From assembly GCF_007559335.1 (NCBI RefSeq), contig NZ_VMBG01000002.1, forward strand, positions 541,001 to 605,000: 64,000 nt of DNA, given 5' to 3'. This document shows, piece by piece, positions 54,550-63,253 of this stretch. This DNA comes from Rariglobus hedericola (GTDB lineage: Bacteria > Verrucomicrobiota > Verrucomicrobiia > Opitutales > Opitutaceae). The notes beneath the pieces were generated by a model. It saw nothing but the letters and a program-made list of their open reading frames with translations, was not told the DNA's origin and searched no databases. Made by a program: the position numbers and the translations under genes. Each line of letters begins with the position of its first letter. Position 1 is the first letter of the stretch.

Positions 54550-56289
54550 TCAGCCGAGACGGATGTCGCCCGGTTGCACATAGATCTCGCGCGGGTTGTT
54601 GCCGACTTGCGGGCCGATGTAGCGGCGCTGTTCCATTTCCTCCATGAGCGAGGCGGCGCGGTTGTAGCCGATTTTGAGACGGCGTTGGAGATAACTCGTG
54701 CTGGCGCGACCGTGCGAGGCGATGATCTCGAGGGCTTCTTTGATCATGGGATCGGCGCCGATGTTGATGCTTTCGCCGTCCACGCTTTCCGAAGGGCCGG
54801 GCGCGTCTTCGGCGCGTAACTCGACGCGGTAGCGAGGCTGGACCTGGGTCTTGAGAAAGCCGACGACACGCTCGATCTCGGCATCGTCCACGAAGGGGGC
54901 CTGGAGGCGCTGGAGGCGTCCGAGGCCGGGAGGGCTGTAGAGCATATCTCCGCGGCCTTGGAGGGATTCGGCGCCCTTGCCATCGAGGATGGTGCGGCTG
55001 TCGACTTGCGACGAAACCTGAAACGCCATGCGCGTGGGATAGTTGGCTTTGATGATACCTGTGATGACGTTCACCGAAGGGCGCTGCGTCGCGAGGACGG
55101 TGTGAATGCCAACGGCGCGCGACATCTGCGCGAGACGGGCGATGGGCGTTTCGACTTCTTGCGAGGCGGTCATCATGAGGTCGGCGAGCTCGTCGATCAC
55201 GAGGACGATGAACGGCATTTTCGGGAAGCCCTCGGTGATGGCCTTGGCGTTGTAGCCGGCGAGATTGCGGACGTTTTTCTCGGCGAGAATTTCGTAGCGG
55301 CGTTCCATCTCACGCACGAGCCACTTGAGTGCCTGCACGGCTTGTTTGGGCTCGGTGACGACGGGGTGAATCAAGTGCGGCAGGTCACGATAGATGGCGA
55401 ATTCGACAATCTTCGGATCGATCAACATCAGCTCGAGCTCGTCTGGGCGGAAACGATAGACGAGCGAGAGAATGAGATTGCTGATGCAGACGGATTTACC
55501 CGAACCGGTCGCGCCGGCGATGAGTGCGTGCGGGGCGCGGGCGAGATCGCAGAGCACATGACGGCCGGCGATATCGACGCCGAGGATGAGCGGAATCTCG
55601 GCGGTGGTGTTGAGCCAGTCGGTCGATTCGAAGGAGCCGCGCAACGTGAGCGGGATGGTGTTGCGGTTGGGGATCTCGATGCCGACGTAGTTTTCGCCGG
55701 GGATCGGTGCCTGGATGCGCACGGCGTTGGCGGACATGGAGAGCGCGATATTTTTCTCCAGCGAGGCGATGGCTTCGACGCGCACGCCAAAACCGGGACG
55801 CACGCGGAACTGAGTGATGCGTGGGCCGACGATGGCGTCGTGGACGAGCGCATCGACGGCGAAACTGTCGAGCGCGTCTTGCAGCAGGCGTTTGTCGGCA
55901 TCCAATTCATCGGCACTCGAGAAAGCACGTTCGCCGGGCGACGGCGCGCGCAACAAATCGAGCGGCGCGAATTGGTAGGCCGCCATCTCGTCGGAGGTGA
56001 ACGGATCTGGGAGTTTTTCCACGGGCGCGACGAGTGTCGGAGCGGGCGCGGCGATGGCGGAGGCTTCGGGCGCGGACGTATCGAGGGCGCGTTCGCGGGC
56101 GTTTTGGCGAAGTCCTTCGAGGTGATCGAGCGCGTCTTCGAGTTGATCGCGGTGACGGGCGCGGAGCGTGGCGCGTTCTTCGAGGCGGGCTTCCATCTCT
56201 TCGTGCCAGAAGGAGAGCAGGTGTTCGTCTTCGCTGAGGAGCGGGCTGGGGATGGAAGGAAGAGTGGGCTCGGGAGAAGCGACGGACAT
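54550..56289 (-). CDS. FtsK/SpoIIIE paralogue without membrane domain
   Basis: A 579-residue FtsK-type motor. No membrane helices exist: the N-terminal 130 residues are acidic, Pro-rich and coiled-coil-like (LEERATLRARHRDQLEDALD). The motor keeps Walker A GATGSGKS (near 243), Walker B VIDELADLM (near 380) and the arginine-containing SSQVDSRTILDGKGAESL. The gamma winged helix (HGRASTSYLQRRLKIGYNRA) is intact, so polarised DNA recognition is likely. The motor is closely similar to the ftsK product at 45427 and lacks only its anchor. The start at 56289 was chosen at MSVAS. It heads a four-gene operon. Confidence 0.93.
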   Translation of the reverse strand: MSVASPEPTLPSIPSPLLSEDEHLLSFWHEEMEARLEERATLRARHRDQLEDALDHLEGLRQNARERALDTSAPEASAIAAPAPTLVAPVEKLPDPFTSDEMAAYQFAPLDLLRAPSPGERAFSSADELDADKRLLQDALDSFAVDALVHDAIVGPRITQFRVRPGFGVRVEAIASLEKNIALSMSANAVRIQAPIPGENYVGIEIPNRNTIPLTLRGSFESTDWLNTTAEIPLILGVDIAGRHVLCDLARAPHALIAGATGSGKSVCISNLILSLVYRFRPDELELMLIDPKIVEFAIYRDLPHLIHPVVTEPKQAVQALKWLVREMERRYEILAEKNVRNLAGYNAKAITEGFPKMPFIVLVIDELADLMMTASQEVETPIARLAQMSRAVGIHTVLATQRPSVNVITGIIKANYPTRMAFQVSSQVDSRTILDGKGAESLQGRGDMLYSPPGLGRLQRLQAPFVDDAEIERVVGFLKTQVQPRYRVELRAEDAPGPSESVDGESINIGADPMIKEALEIIASHGRASTSYLQRRLKIGYNRAASLMEEMEQRRYIGPQVGNNPREIYVQPGDIRLG

Positions 56290-56422
56290 TTGGAGGGGAA
56301 AAGGGGCAAATTTACAGACCCGTGGAGCGATCGTGCAAGCGAAGCGTGCCATCATTTTTTAACATGATGACCGGCCAATGCGCTTGCGGCGGGCAGGCAG
56401 GGGGGCGACAGTTATTTTCGCG

Positions 56423-57373
56423 ATGAAAACCAAGATCTTTGTCGATGGACAGGAAGGCACCACGGGCCTGCAAATTCATGAACGGCTCGCGCTGCGTCCC
56501 GAGCTCGAGCTGATCGCAATCGATCCGGCCAAGCGCAAGGATACGGCTGCGCGTGCAGCCTGCCTGAACGCTGCCGATGTCGCGTTTCTTTGTTTGCCCG
56601 ACGGCGCGGCGAAGGAATCGGCGGCTTTGGTGACGAATCCGAATACTTGCATCATCGACGCATCGACGGCGCACCGCATCGATCCCGCGTGGGTTTACGG
56701 CGTGCCGGAGCTGGGCGCGGATTATCGCGCGGCGATCCGCACCAGCAAACGCATCGCCAATCCCGGCTGTCATGCGACGGCGTTCGCGCTCGCGGTGCGT
56801 CCGCTGGTGCAACGCGGACTCGTGCCGGCGGATTTCGCGTTGTCGTGTTTTTCGATCACGGGCTACAGCGGTGGCGGCAAAAAGATGATCGCCGATTATG
56901 AACAGACGCCGTTGCCCGAGGCGTTGAAGAGCCCGCGTCCTTATGCGCTCGGCTTGATGCACAAGCATCTGCCGGAAATGCGCGTGCACACCGGTTTGGT
57001 GAATGCGCCGATTTTCAGTCCGGTCGTGGGTAATTTCTACAAAGGTCTCACGATCACCGTGGCATTGCCGCTTCGGCAACTACCGGTCGCGCCGAGTCCT
57101 CAGGCCTTGCACCATGCGCTGACCGAGACGTATGCGGGGGAGAAATTCATCCGCGTGCTGCCCTTCGGTGACGAAGGCGTGCTCGATGGCGGCTTCCTCG
57201 ATGTGCAGGCGTGCAACGACACCAATCGCTGCGATCTCGCGGTCTTCGGCCATGCTGATCAAGCCGTCGTCGTCGCACGGCTGGATAATTTGGGTAAAGG
57301 CGCATCGGGTGCGGCGATCCAGTGTATGAACCTGCACCTCGGCTTCGACGAAGGCGCGGGCCTCGCGGTCTGA
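56423..57373 (+). CDS. argC: N-acetyl-gamma-glutamyl-phosphate reductase, type 2
   Basis: A 316-residue ArgC of the short, type 2 class. The NAD(P)-binding start is MKTKIFVDGQEGTTGLQIHE, the catalytic Cys lies in IANPGCHATAFAL (about 112-122) and the substrate region is FSITGYSGGGKKM. It reduces N-acetylglutamyl phosphate to the semialdehyde in arginine synthesis. The ATG at 56423 was chosen; the frame opens 45 bases upstream. No other arg genes are adjacent. The response-regulator gene follows after 34 bases. Confidence 0.93.
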   Translation: MKTKIFVDGQEGTTGLQIHERLALRPELELIAIDPAKRKDTAARAACLNAADVAFLCLPDGAAKESAALVTNPNTCIIDASTAHRIDPAWVYGVPELGADYRAAIRTSKRIANPGCHATAFALAVRPLVQRGLVPADFALSCFSITGYSGGGKKMIADYEQTPLPEALKSPRPYALGLMHKHLPEMRVHTGLVNAPIFSPVVGNFYKGLTITVALPLRQLPVAPSPQALHHALTETYAGEKFIRVLPFGDEGVLDGGFLDVQACNDTNRCDLAVFGHADQAVVVARLDNLGKGASGAAIQCMNLHLGFDEGAGLAV

Positions 57374-57407
57374 TCGAGCGGACGACAACGGCGAACTTGA
57401 TCACCGG

Positions 57408-58232
57408 ATGACTGCACCTGTGCGCATTTTGGTGATCGAGGATGAGCCGGCCATCGCCGACACGCTCGTGTATGCTTTGCGCACCGAGGGTTTTGCGCCC
57501 GAATGGTGTGCGACCGGCCGCGAGGGATTGGCGGCGTTTTCAAGCGCTGCAACGATGGCGGATAACCCCGCCGCCGGTTTTGCGTTGGTGATTCTCGATG
57601 TGGGTTTGCCCGATATGAGCGGATTTGACCTGTGTCGTGAGTTGCGCACCCGCACGCCGGTGCCGGTGTTATTTCTCACGGCGCGTTCGAGCGAGATCGA
57701 TCGCGTGGTGGGACTGGAACTCGGCGGGGATGATTATGTGACGAAACCGTTCAGCCCGCGTGAAGTGACCGCACGTGTGCGAGCGATCCTGCGCCGCACG
57801 CACCCCCCCGTCATCGCCGCGCCCGCACATAATTCGACCACCACCAACACCGCCACCACTACTGCGCCTTCTCTCACCAATGAAACGCAGCCAGTTTGTA
57901 ACGTATTAAGTTATAAACCGGCTGGAGGTGCTCCGGGTGCGGTGGGGCTGACGGTTAATGAGGAGTGCAAGGAGGCGTTTTTTTGCGGGGTGCGACTGGA
58001 ATTGACGCGTTATGAGTTTCGATTGCTGGCGGTGCTGCACTCGCGACCGGGGCGCGTGTGGTCGCGTGATGAATTGATGACGCGCGTGTGGGAAGATCCA
58101 GGTGCGAGCCTTGATCGCACCGTCGATGCGCATATCAAGACGCTTCGGGGCAAATTACGCTCAATCGCCTCCGAGCCGGACGTGATTTGCACGCATCGGG
58201 GCGAAGGTTACTCGCTGCGTCTGCTCTCGTAA
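57408..58232 (+). CDS. OmpR-family response regulator, CreB-like
   Basis: A 274-residue regulator. The receiver has DE pair (11-12), phospho-acceptor Asp near 64 (LVILDVGLPDMSG), Thr in FLTARS and Lys in YVTKPF. A winged-helix DNA-binding domain (about 190-274) ends RTVDAHIKTLRGKLRS and HRGEGYSLRLLS. The family linker is normally a few residues long; here it spans about 133-188 and is Thr/Asn-rich, and the palindromic element at 57895 is in frame inside it. It precedes creD with an exact CreB-type operator between, so CreB is the favoured assignment. No creC-like kinase is adjacent. Confidence 0.85.
   Translation: MTAPVRILVIEDEPAIADTLVYALRTEGFAPEWCATGREGLAAFSSAATMADNPAAGFALVILDVGLPDMSGFDLCRELRTRTPVPVLFLTARSSEIDRVVGLELGGDDYVTKPFSPREVTARVRAILRRTHPPVIAAPAHNSTTTNTATTTAPSLTNETQPVCNVLSYKPAGGAPGAVGLTVNEECKEAFFCGVRLELTRYEFRLLAVLHSRPGRVWSRDELMTRVWEDPGASLDRTVDAHIKTLRGKLRSIASEPDVICTHRGEGYSLRLLS
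57895..57917 (+). repeat. palindromic element, copy 4, within the creB-like gene
   Basis: Arms TTTGTAACGTA and TAAGTTATAAA, preceded by CAG and followed by CCGGCTGG. It lies entirely inside the coding sequence and encodes part of QPVCNVLSYKPAGG in the inter-domain linker. The C-to-T change in the right arm is one of two breaks in symmetry. It keeps the reading frame, so it is tolerated as protein. Confidence 0.85.
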
Positions 58233-58315
58233 TCTCGCGCTTTGCGATTCTGTGGATCGCTCGGGACGCGCCGACCAGGTGAGGAATGCGTTTTTCGCGG
58301 CGAATTCATGCAGGG

Positions 58316-58331
58316 TTCACACGGGCTTCAC
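58316..58331 (+). promoter_or_regulatory. cre-tag operator (TTCAC-N6-TTCAC)
   Basis: TTCACACGGGCTTCAC is an exact match to the CreB-binding cre-tag TTCAC-N6-TTCAC described in E. coli and in BlrA-regulated genes of Aeromonas. It lies 22 bases upstream of the creD ATG and 83 bases after the creB-like stop. The exact ten-base match in a gap of about 120 bases is unlikely by chance. Confidence 0.75.
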
Positions 58332-58353
58332 GCACGCAGGGCACGATGAGCGG

Positions 58354-59757
58354 ATGAACTCTGAATCTTCTTCGGTGGTGTCGGGCGTGCGTGGCTGGCT
58401 GCGGCGGCGGGCGCTGGTGTTTAAACTCATGGGCGTGGCGCTGATCGGCCTGCTTTTATTTATCCCGCTCGGGATGGTGCAATCGACTCTGAGCGAACGG
58501 TATTCGAGACAACAGGAGGCGGTGCACGAGATCACCCAGACGTGGGGCGAGGCTCAGCGCGTGGCCGGGCCGGTGCTGGTGGTGCCTTACACTTACAAGG
58601 TCGAGGCGATCGAATCGCAGGTTGTCTTGGGGCGCCGGGTGGATGTCACCGTGGATCGTGAGCAACGAGGCGAGGCCGTCTTTTTGCCGGAGCGGCTGGT
58701 GGTGGACGGCACCTTGGTGCCCTCGATTCGGAAGCGCGGGATTTACGAAACGCCGGTGTATGCGGCTAAATTGGCGATTTCGGGGAAATTTGCAGCGCCC
58801 TCATTTGATTTTCTGACGTTGCGCGGGCTTGAACCGCTATGGGCACAGGCGCGGGTTTGTTTCATCATCAGTGACTTACGCGGAGCTCAGCAGGATCTGG
58901 CGCTGAAGTGGGGCGGCGAGACGGTGGCCTTGCAGCCGGGGGCTCGTTTTTCAGAGGTGATGGGCGCGGGCGTGCACGCACCGGTGAAATTGGTAAAAGA
59001 CGAGACCAAGGAGTTTTCCCTCGAATTGGCTTTGAACGGGAGCGATGCGTTGAGGTTTTTGCCGTTGGGGCGTCAGACGGAAGTGAAACTCGCCTCGACG
59101 TGGGCTGACCCGAGTTTTGATGGCGGTTATCTGCCCACTGAACGCGAGGTGGGCTTGGAGGGATTTAATGCCTCGTGGCGAGTCAGTTACTATGGCCGTA
59201 GTTTTCCGCAGCAATGGGTCGAAGGCGGTGATGGCCAGCCGAGCGTGGAAAAAATCGAAGAAACTGCGTTTGGCGTGAGCCTGATGGAGCCGGTGAATGC
59301 CTACCGCACGGTGGAACGGGCGATTAAATATGGGGTGCTCTTCGTCACGCTGGTGTTCACGACGTTTTTCTTGTTCGAGGCGGTCTGTCGCGTGCGCCTC
59401 AGTTCGCTGAACTACCTCTTGGTGGGAGCCGCGTTGTGTTTGTTTTACCTGGGGTTACTAGCTCTGGCGGAGTTTCTGGTGTTCGGCGTGGCGTATGCGG
59501 TGGCGGCCGGAGCTTCGACGGTGCTGATCGCATTGTATGCGCGGCGAATTTTGAAAAATGACCGGCGCGCCGTGCTGGTGGGGGGAATGTTGGGCGGCGT
59601 GTATGCCTATCTGTATTTCGTGCTCCAGATGGAAGATTTCGCCCTGTTGGCGGGCACGGGAGCGCTGTTTGCGGTGTTGGCGGCGGTGATGTTTGCGACG
59701 CGTCGGCTGGAATCCTCGGTGGAACCTCAAGTGGTGACGGAGGCGGAGCTGTCGTGA
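58354..59757 (+). CDS. creD: inner-membrane protein CreD
   Basis: A 467-residue CreD-family membrane protein. A first helix near 25-45 (FKLMGVALIGLLLFIPLGMV) is followed by a large periplasmic domain (about 50-340) with VAGPVLVVPYTYKVE and LASTWADPSFDGGYLPTERE, both family landmarks. About six C-terminal helices (about 345-450) end the protein. In E. coli, creD is the best-known CreBC target and affects envelope integrity. The ATG at 58354 is the likely start; later GTG codons (58377, 58386) would still precede the first helix and would leave more room for a promoter after the cre-tag. Confidence 0.9.
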   Translation: MNSESSSVVSGVRGWLRRRALVFKLMGVALIGLLLFIPLGMVQSTLSERYSRQQEAVHEITQTWGEAQRVAGPVLVVPYTYKVEAIESQVVLGRRVDVTVDREQRGEAVFLPERLVVDGTLVPSIRKRGIYETPVYAAKLAISGKFAAPSFDFLTLRGLEPLWAQARVCFIISDLRGAQQDLALKWGGETVALQPGARFSEVMGAGVHAPVKLVKDETKEFSLELALNGSDALRFLPLGRQTEVKLASTWADPSFDGGYLPTEREVGLEGFNASWRVSYYGRSFPQQWVEGGDGQPSVEKIEETAFGVSLMEPVNAYRTVERAIKYGVLFVTLVFTTFFLFEAVCRVRLSSLNYLLVGAALCLFYLGLLALAEFLVFGVAYAVAAGASTVLIALYARRILKNDRRAVLVGGMLGGVYAYLYFVLQMEDFALLAGTGALFAVLAAVMFATRRLESSVEPQVVTEAELS

Positions 59758-59870
59758 GGCCGTGTCGTTTGCCGCGATTACATTGTGCGCTGGCCGGCCT
59801 ATTGCCGCTGAGGGTGGGACGCGGGGGATTGGCCTTGCCGAGGTCGCGCGCGGCAGGGACGTTCTTCCGC

Positions 59871-60758
59871 ATGAGTTTGTTTGAGATCAAAGCCGAAATT
59901 CCCCCTGAAGCGGTCGATGCCATCGACGAAGTATTACTGGAGCTGGGAGTTGAAGGATGGAGTCTGCTCCAGGATGTCATCGTAAAACGCGCCTGGATCG
60001 TGGGCATTTTCGAAAATGAAGCCACGGGCGATGCGCGTTGGTCCGAACTGTTGCCTTTGATCGCTGGAATCGCGGAACCCGCTGATCCCGAGCGTCGTGC
60101 TTTGGCCGATCAAGATTGGCGCGATAGTTACAAAGCGCATTTTAAAGCGTCGCAATTCGGACGCTTGCACTGGGTTCCGGTGTGGGAACGTGAGAAATTC
60201 CAGCCGGGCGCGGGCGAAGTCGTCATTTGGCTCGATCCGGGCCTGGCATTTGGCACCGGTAACCATGAAACCACGCGGCTTTGCTGCGAGCGCTTGGTGG
60301 CGTTGGCGGCCAAAGCGGGCGCGCTGGTGGACGACTGGCGTGTGATCGATGCCGGTTGTGGCTCGGGTATTCTGGCGCTTTCGGCGGCAAAGCTGGGCTT
60401 CAGGCGAATCGCGGGCTTTGACAATGATCCCGAAGCCGTGCGCGTGAGTGAGGAAAATGCTGAACTAAATGGACTTGCGGGCGCGGTGGAGTTTTTCACC
60501 GGCGACTTGGTGACAGGATTGGCCGGCGGGCGTCAGGCCGAAGTCGTTTTGGCCAACATTCAGGCCGACGTGCTCATGCGGTTCGTCAACGAGCTCACGG
60601 TTTCAGTCGCGCCCGGTGGAGCGCTCGTCTTGAGCGGAATTCTCGCGATCGAGCTGGAGAAAGTGCGTGCGGTGTTTGCCGCGGCCGTGCCGGCTTGGAC
60701 GATCGAAAGCCGCATCATGGGCGAGTGGAGCGATCTCGCGCTCACCCGCACCGTTTAA
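59871..60758 (+). CDS. prmA: ribosomal protein L11 methyltransferase PrmA
   Basis: A 295-residue SAM-dependent methyltransferase. The N-terminal L11-recognition domain (1-60) has ALPEAVDAIDEVLLELGVEG-like sequence. The SAM site is VIDAGCGSGILALSAAKLG (about 157-175), the acidic ribose contact is near FDNDPEAVRV, and the catalytic NIQ-type motif is VLANIQADVL. It trimethylates ribosomal protein L11. The ATG at 59871 was chosen; the frame opens 117 bases upstream in creD's 3' gap with no similarity. The 113-base gap from creD shows no other gene. Confidence 0.93.
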   Translation: MSLFEIKAEIPPEAVDAIDEVLLELGVEGWSLLQDVIVKRAWIVGIFENEATGDARWSELLPLIAGIAEPADPERRALADQDWRDSYKAHFKASQFGRLHWVPVWEREKFQPGAGEVVIWLDPGLAFGTGNHETTRLCCERLVALAAKAGALVDDWRVIDAGCGSGILALSAAKLGFRRIAGFDNDPEAVRVSEENAELNGLAGAVEFFTGDLVTGLAGGRQAEVVLANIQADVLMRFVNELTVSVAPGGALVLSGILAIELEKVRAVFAAAVPAWTIESRIMGEWSDLALTRTV

Positions 60759-60764
60759 TGGCGT

Positions 60765-61181
60765 TTAAAAGGTGGCGGGCGCGGGAGTAACCCCGACCAC
60801 CTTGACCTCGACGCGACCCATTTCGGCAATGCCGAGGTTTTCGCGGAAGATATCGCCTACTTCTTGGGCCAGATAGCCTTGAATGGCATCCAGCTTAGCG
60901 TTCGGGCGGACTTTCAAGCGAATGGTTACGTTGAATTTGCCGCGACTGCGGGTAACCTGAGCGCGGGCCGACGCGATACCGCCCAACTGCTCGCAGCACG
61001 TCTCGATGAGGCGATGCAGGGCGTGGCGCGAGATGCGCAAGGCACCTTTGTCATCACGCAAAATCGTAAGCGTGGCGGGGGGGCGCAGGCAGAGTAACAG
61101 CACTAGAAAGCCTAACATGCTCCAGATGAGCACGTATTGCGTGGTCGTGAAGTGAAGGAGATCCCAATTCATCGCAAACAT
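60765..61181 (-). CDS. AmaP-like membrane anchor for Asp23
   Basis: A 138-residue protein with a single N-terminal helix (about 15-33, YVLIWSMLGFLVLLLCL) and a soluble alpha/beta domain (about 45-128) that includes VTIRLKVRPNAKLDAIQGYL and RVEVKVVGV. This is the layout of AmaP, the membrane anchor of the Asp23 envelope stress protein in Staphylococcus. The adjacent upstream gene encodes an Asp23-family protein, 14 bases away. ATG at 61181 or 61172 is possible; both give the same helix. The name rests on topology and neighbour. Confidence 0.8.
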   Translation of the reverse strand: MFAMNWDLLHFTTTQYVLIWSMLGFLVLLLCLRPPATLTILRDDKGALRISRHALHRLIETCCEQLGGIASARAQVTRSRGKFNVTIRLKVRPNAKLDAIQGYLAQEVGDIFRENLGIAEMGRVEVKVVGVTPAPATF

Positions 61182-61195
61182 GCAGCCGTGGCGGA

Positions 61196-61645
61196 TTAAT
61201 CCGTCGCCGGAGCGTCGGGCCAGAGATCGTCGGATTTATCCTGGGCGGCGTTGAGATCGCCCGGGAGGCGCACGCCTTCGATGATGACATCGACCTTGGC
61301 GACGTTTTTGCCGGTCATGGCGATGACCTGCTTGCGCACCGCGAGTTGGACTTCGTAGGCCGTTTTGCCGATTTCGGAGCCATAGTTGATGACGATACGG
61401 AGTTCGATGGTGTAGGTATCATCATCCGTTTCATTAACTTTTACGCCGCGGTGATCAGATTCACGACGCTTGGCGAACAGTTCGCTGATGCCGTCAACGA
61501 TACCGCCGCCAACGCCTGCGACGCCGGGGATCTGAAGGGCGGCGAGGCGGACGATGCTGGCGACGACCGTGTGGTTGATCTTGATGTCGCCCAGCTCGGG
61601 CTGGTCATCGAAGCGAGGGGTGGGTGTGAACTCGGACGATTGCAT
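61196..61645 (-). CDS. Asp23/Gls24 envelope stress response protein
   Basis: A 149-residue Asp23-family protein: GDIKINHTVVASIVRLAALQ (about 20-39), GVAGVGGG, and the closing strand pattern NVAKVDVIIEGVRLP. A Glu-rich variable N-terminus precedes it. In Gram-positive bacteria such proteins sit in operons with accB-accC (YqhY of Bacillus) or with AmaP. Here both associations occur in one place: accC lies upstream beyond a terminator and the amaP-like gene follows. A link to envelope or fatty-acid homeostasis is inferred. Confidence 0.9.
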   Translation of the reverse strand: MQSSEFTPTPRFDDQPELGDIKINHTVVASIVRLAALQIPGVAGVGGGIVDGISELFAKRRESDHRGVKVNETDDDTYTIELRIVINYGSEIGKTAYEVQLAVRKQVIAMTGKNVAKVDVIIEGVRLPGDLNAAQDKSDDLWPDAPATD

Positions 61646-61710
61646 GGTAATTAGATGCTTTTAAAAACGCCGTTTGGGCGTGGGTTGCAAGGGCTGGCTC
61701 GGTATTCGGG

Positions 61711-61746
61711 CAAAAAAACTCCCGCGACTTTAAGAATCGCGGGAGT
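61711..61746 (-). terminator. terminator after accC
   Basis: On the reverse strand, ACTCCCGCGA and TCGCGGGAGT form a perfect 10-bp stem with a 9-base loop, followed by seven T. It lies between the accC stop and the asp23 start, so asp23-amaP needs its own promoter or read-through. Confidence 0.92.
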
Positions 61747-61778
61747 GAATGCTGACCATGAAACACGCGGCCGGTTGC

Positions 61779-63143
61779 TTAGGAGAAGAGGTCCGTGGGC
61801 GTGCGGGCGAAGAAATCCTCCATGTAAGCGGTCGTGGCCTTGCCCTCGATAAACGTGGGGTCGCACATGATCGCCTTGTGAAGCGGGATGGTGGTCTTGA
61901 TGCCGCGAATGAGGTATTCGCTGAGGGCGCGGTAGGTGCGCTGGATGGCCGTAGGACGATCGCGACCGTAGCAGATGAGCTTGCCGATCATGGAATCGTA
62001 ATAAGGCGGGATGGCGTAGCCGGAATAGGCATGGGAATCGACGCGCACGCCGTGGCCGCCCGGGGCGTAATAGAGGCCTATGGTGCCGGGGGACGGCACG
62101 AAGTTGCGGGCGGGATCCTCGGCGTTGATACGGCACTCGATGGCGTGCTTCTCGAATTTGATATCGCTCTGGTCGAAGGCGAGTTTTTCGCCATTGGCCA
62201 CGAGGATCTGCTGTTTGATGAGGTCGATACCGGTGCATTCCTCGGTCACGGGATGTTCCACTTGGATGCGGGTATTCATCTCGATGAAGTAGAAATTGCC
62301 CTTGGCATCGACGAGGAACTCGATGGTGCCGGCGTTCTCGTATTCGGCGGCTTCAGCGGCTTTGACGGCAAATTTGCCCATCTTTTTGCGCAAATCGGGC
62401 GTCAGGAAGGGCGAAGGAGACTCTTCAATGAGCTTTTGGTGGCGGCGCTGGATGGAGCAATCACGTTCACCGAGGTGGAGGACCTTGCCATGGCTGTCGG
62501 CGAGGATCTGGAACTCGATGTGGCGGGGTTTTTCGATGTATTTCTCGATGTAAACCGAGCCATTGCCGAAGGCTTTTTCCGCTTCGTTACGGGCAACGTG
62601 GTATTCCTTGGCGAAGGAAATGTCGTTGTGCGCGATACGCATGCCACGACCGCCGCCGCCGGCAACCGCCTTGATGATGACGGGATAACCGATCTTGCGG
62701 GCGATCTTGACGGCTTCGGATTCGTTTTCGACCGGACCATCAGAGCCAGGCACGGTGGGGACGCCGGCTTTCTTGACGGTGTCCTTGGCGACGGCCTTGT
62801 CGCCCATCATCTGGATGGACTTGGACTTAGGCCCGATGAACTTGATGTTGCACGATTCGCACTGCTGGGCGAACGTGGCGTTTTCGGAAAGAAAACCGTA
62901 TCCGGGATGGATGGCGTCAACATCGGCGATCTCGGCGGCAGCGATAATGCGATCAGCCTTAAGATAGCTGTCTGCACCACGAGGACCGCCGATACAAATG
63001 GCTTCATCGGCGAGCTGAACATGGAGGGACTGGACGTCGGCCTCCGAGTAAACGGCGAGGGTTTTGATGCCGAGCTCACGGCAGGCGCGGACGATGCGAA
63101 GGGCGATTTCACCGCGATTGGCGATGAGGATTTTCTGGATCAT
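61779..63143 (-). CDS. accC: biotin carboxylase AccC
   Basis: A 454-residue biotin carboxylase, near the E. coli length of 449. The N-terminal domain opens [19 protein letters not shown]. The ATP-grasp region has the Gly-rich loop AGGGGRGM (about 163-170), [14 protein letters not shown] and [14 protein letters not shown] with catalytic residues, and RMNAEDP-like [13 protein letters not shown]. It carboxylates the biotin carried by AccB. accB lies 110 bases upstream; a terminator follows accC. Confidence 0.96.
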   Translation of the reverse strand: MIQKILIANRGEIALRIVRACRELGIKTLAVYSEADVQSLHVQLADEAICIGGPRGADSYLKADRIIAAAEIADVDAIHPGYGFLSENATFAQQCESCNIKFIGPKSKSIQMMGDKAVAKDTVKKAGVPTVPGSDGPVENESEAVKIARKIGYPVIIKAVAGGGGRGMRIAHNDISFAKEYHVARNEAEKAFGNGSVYIEKYIEKPRHIEFQILADSHGKVLHLGERDCSIQRRHQKLIEESPSPFLTPDLRKKMGKFAVKAAEAAEYENAGTIEFLVDAKGNFYFIEMNTRIQVEHPVTEECTGIDLIKQQILVANGEKLAFDQSDIKFEKHAIECRINAEDPARNFVPSPGTIGLYYAPGGHGVRVDSHAYSGYAIPPYYDSMIGKLICYGRDRPTAIQRTYRALSEYLIRGIKTTIPLHKAIMCDPTFIEGKATTAYMEDFFARTPTDLFS

Positions 63144-63160
63144 CAGAGGGAGTGGTAATA

Positions 63161-63228
63161 AATAAACCGCTAAACCGCACTAAGTTGCGCCAATTAAATC
63201 AGCGGTTCAGTGGCGACTAGCGGTTATT
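63161..63228. repeat. nested imperfect inverted repeat between accB and accC
   Basis: Outer arms are AATAAACCGCTA and TAGCGGTTATT (one-base insertion). Inner arms are CTAAACCGC and GCGGTTCAG (one mismatch). All use the word AACCGC or its complement. The structure fills most of the 110-base intercistronic gap and could fold into an mRNA hairpin affecting accC expression or stability. Confidence 0.6.
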
Positions 63229-63253
63229 AAGGAAAATGGACGATGGGTTGAAA

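Noticed and set aside
61749..63158. 469-codon forward open frame opposite accC
   Set aside because: Fully antisense to AccC, which has all its catalytic motifs; the product is low-complexity Asp/Gly/Val sequence.
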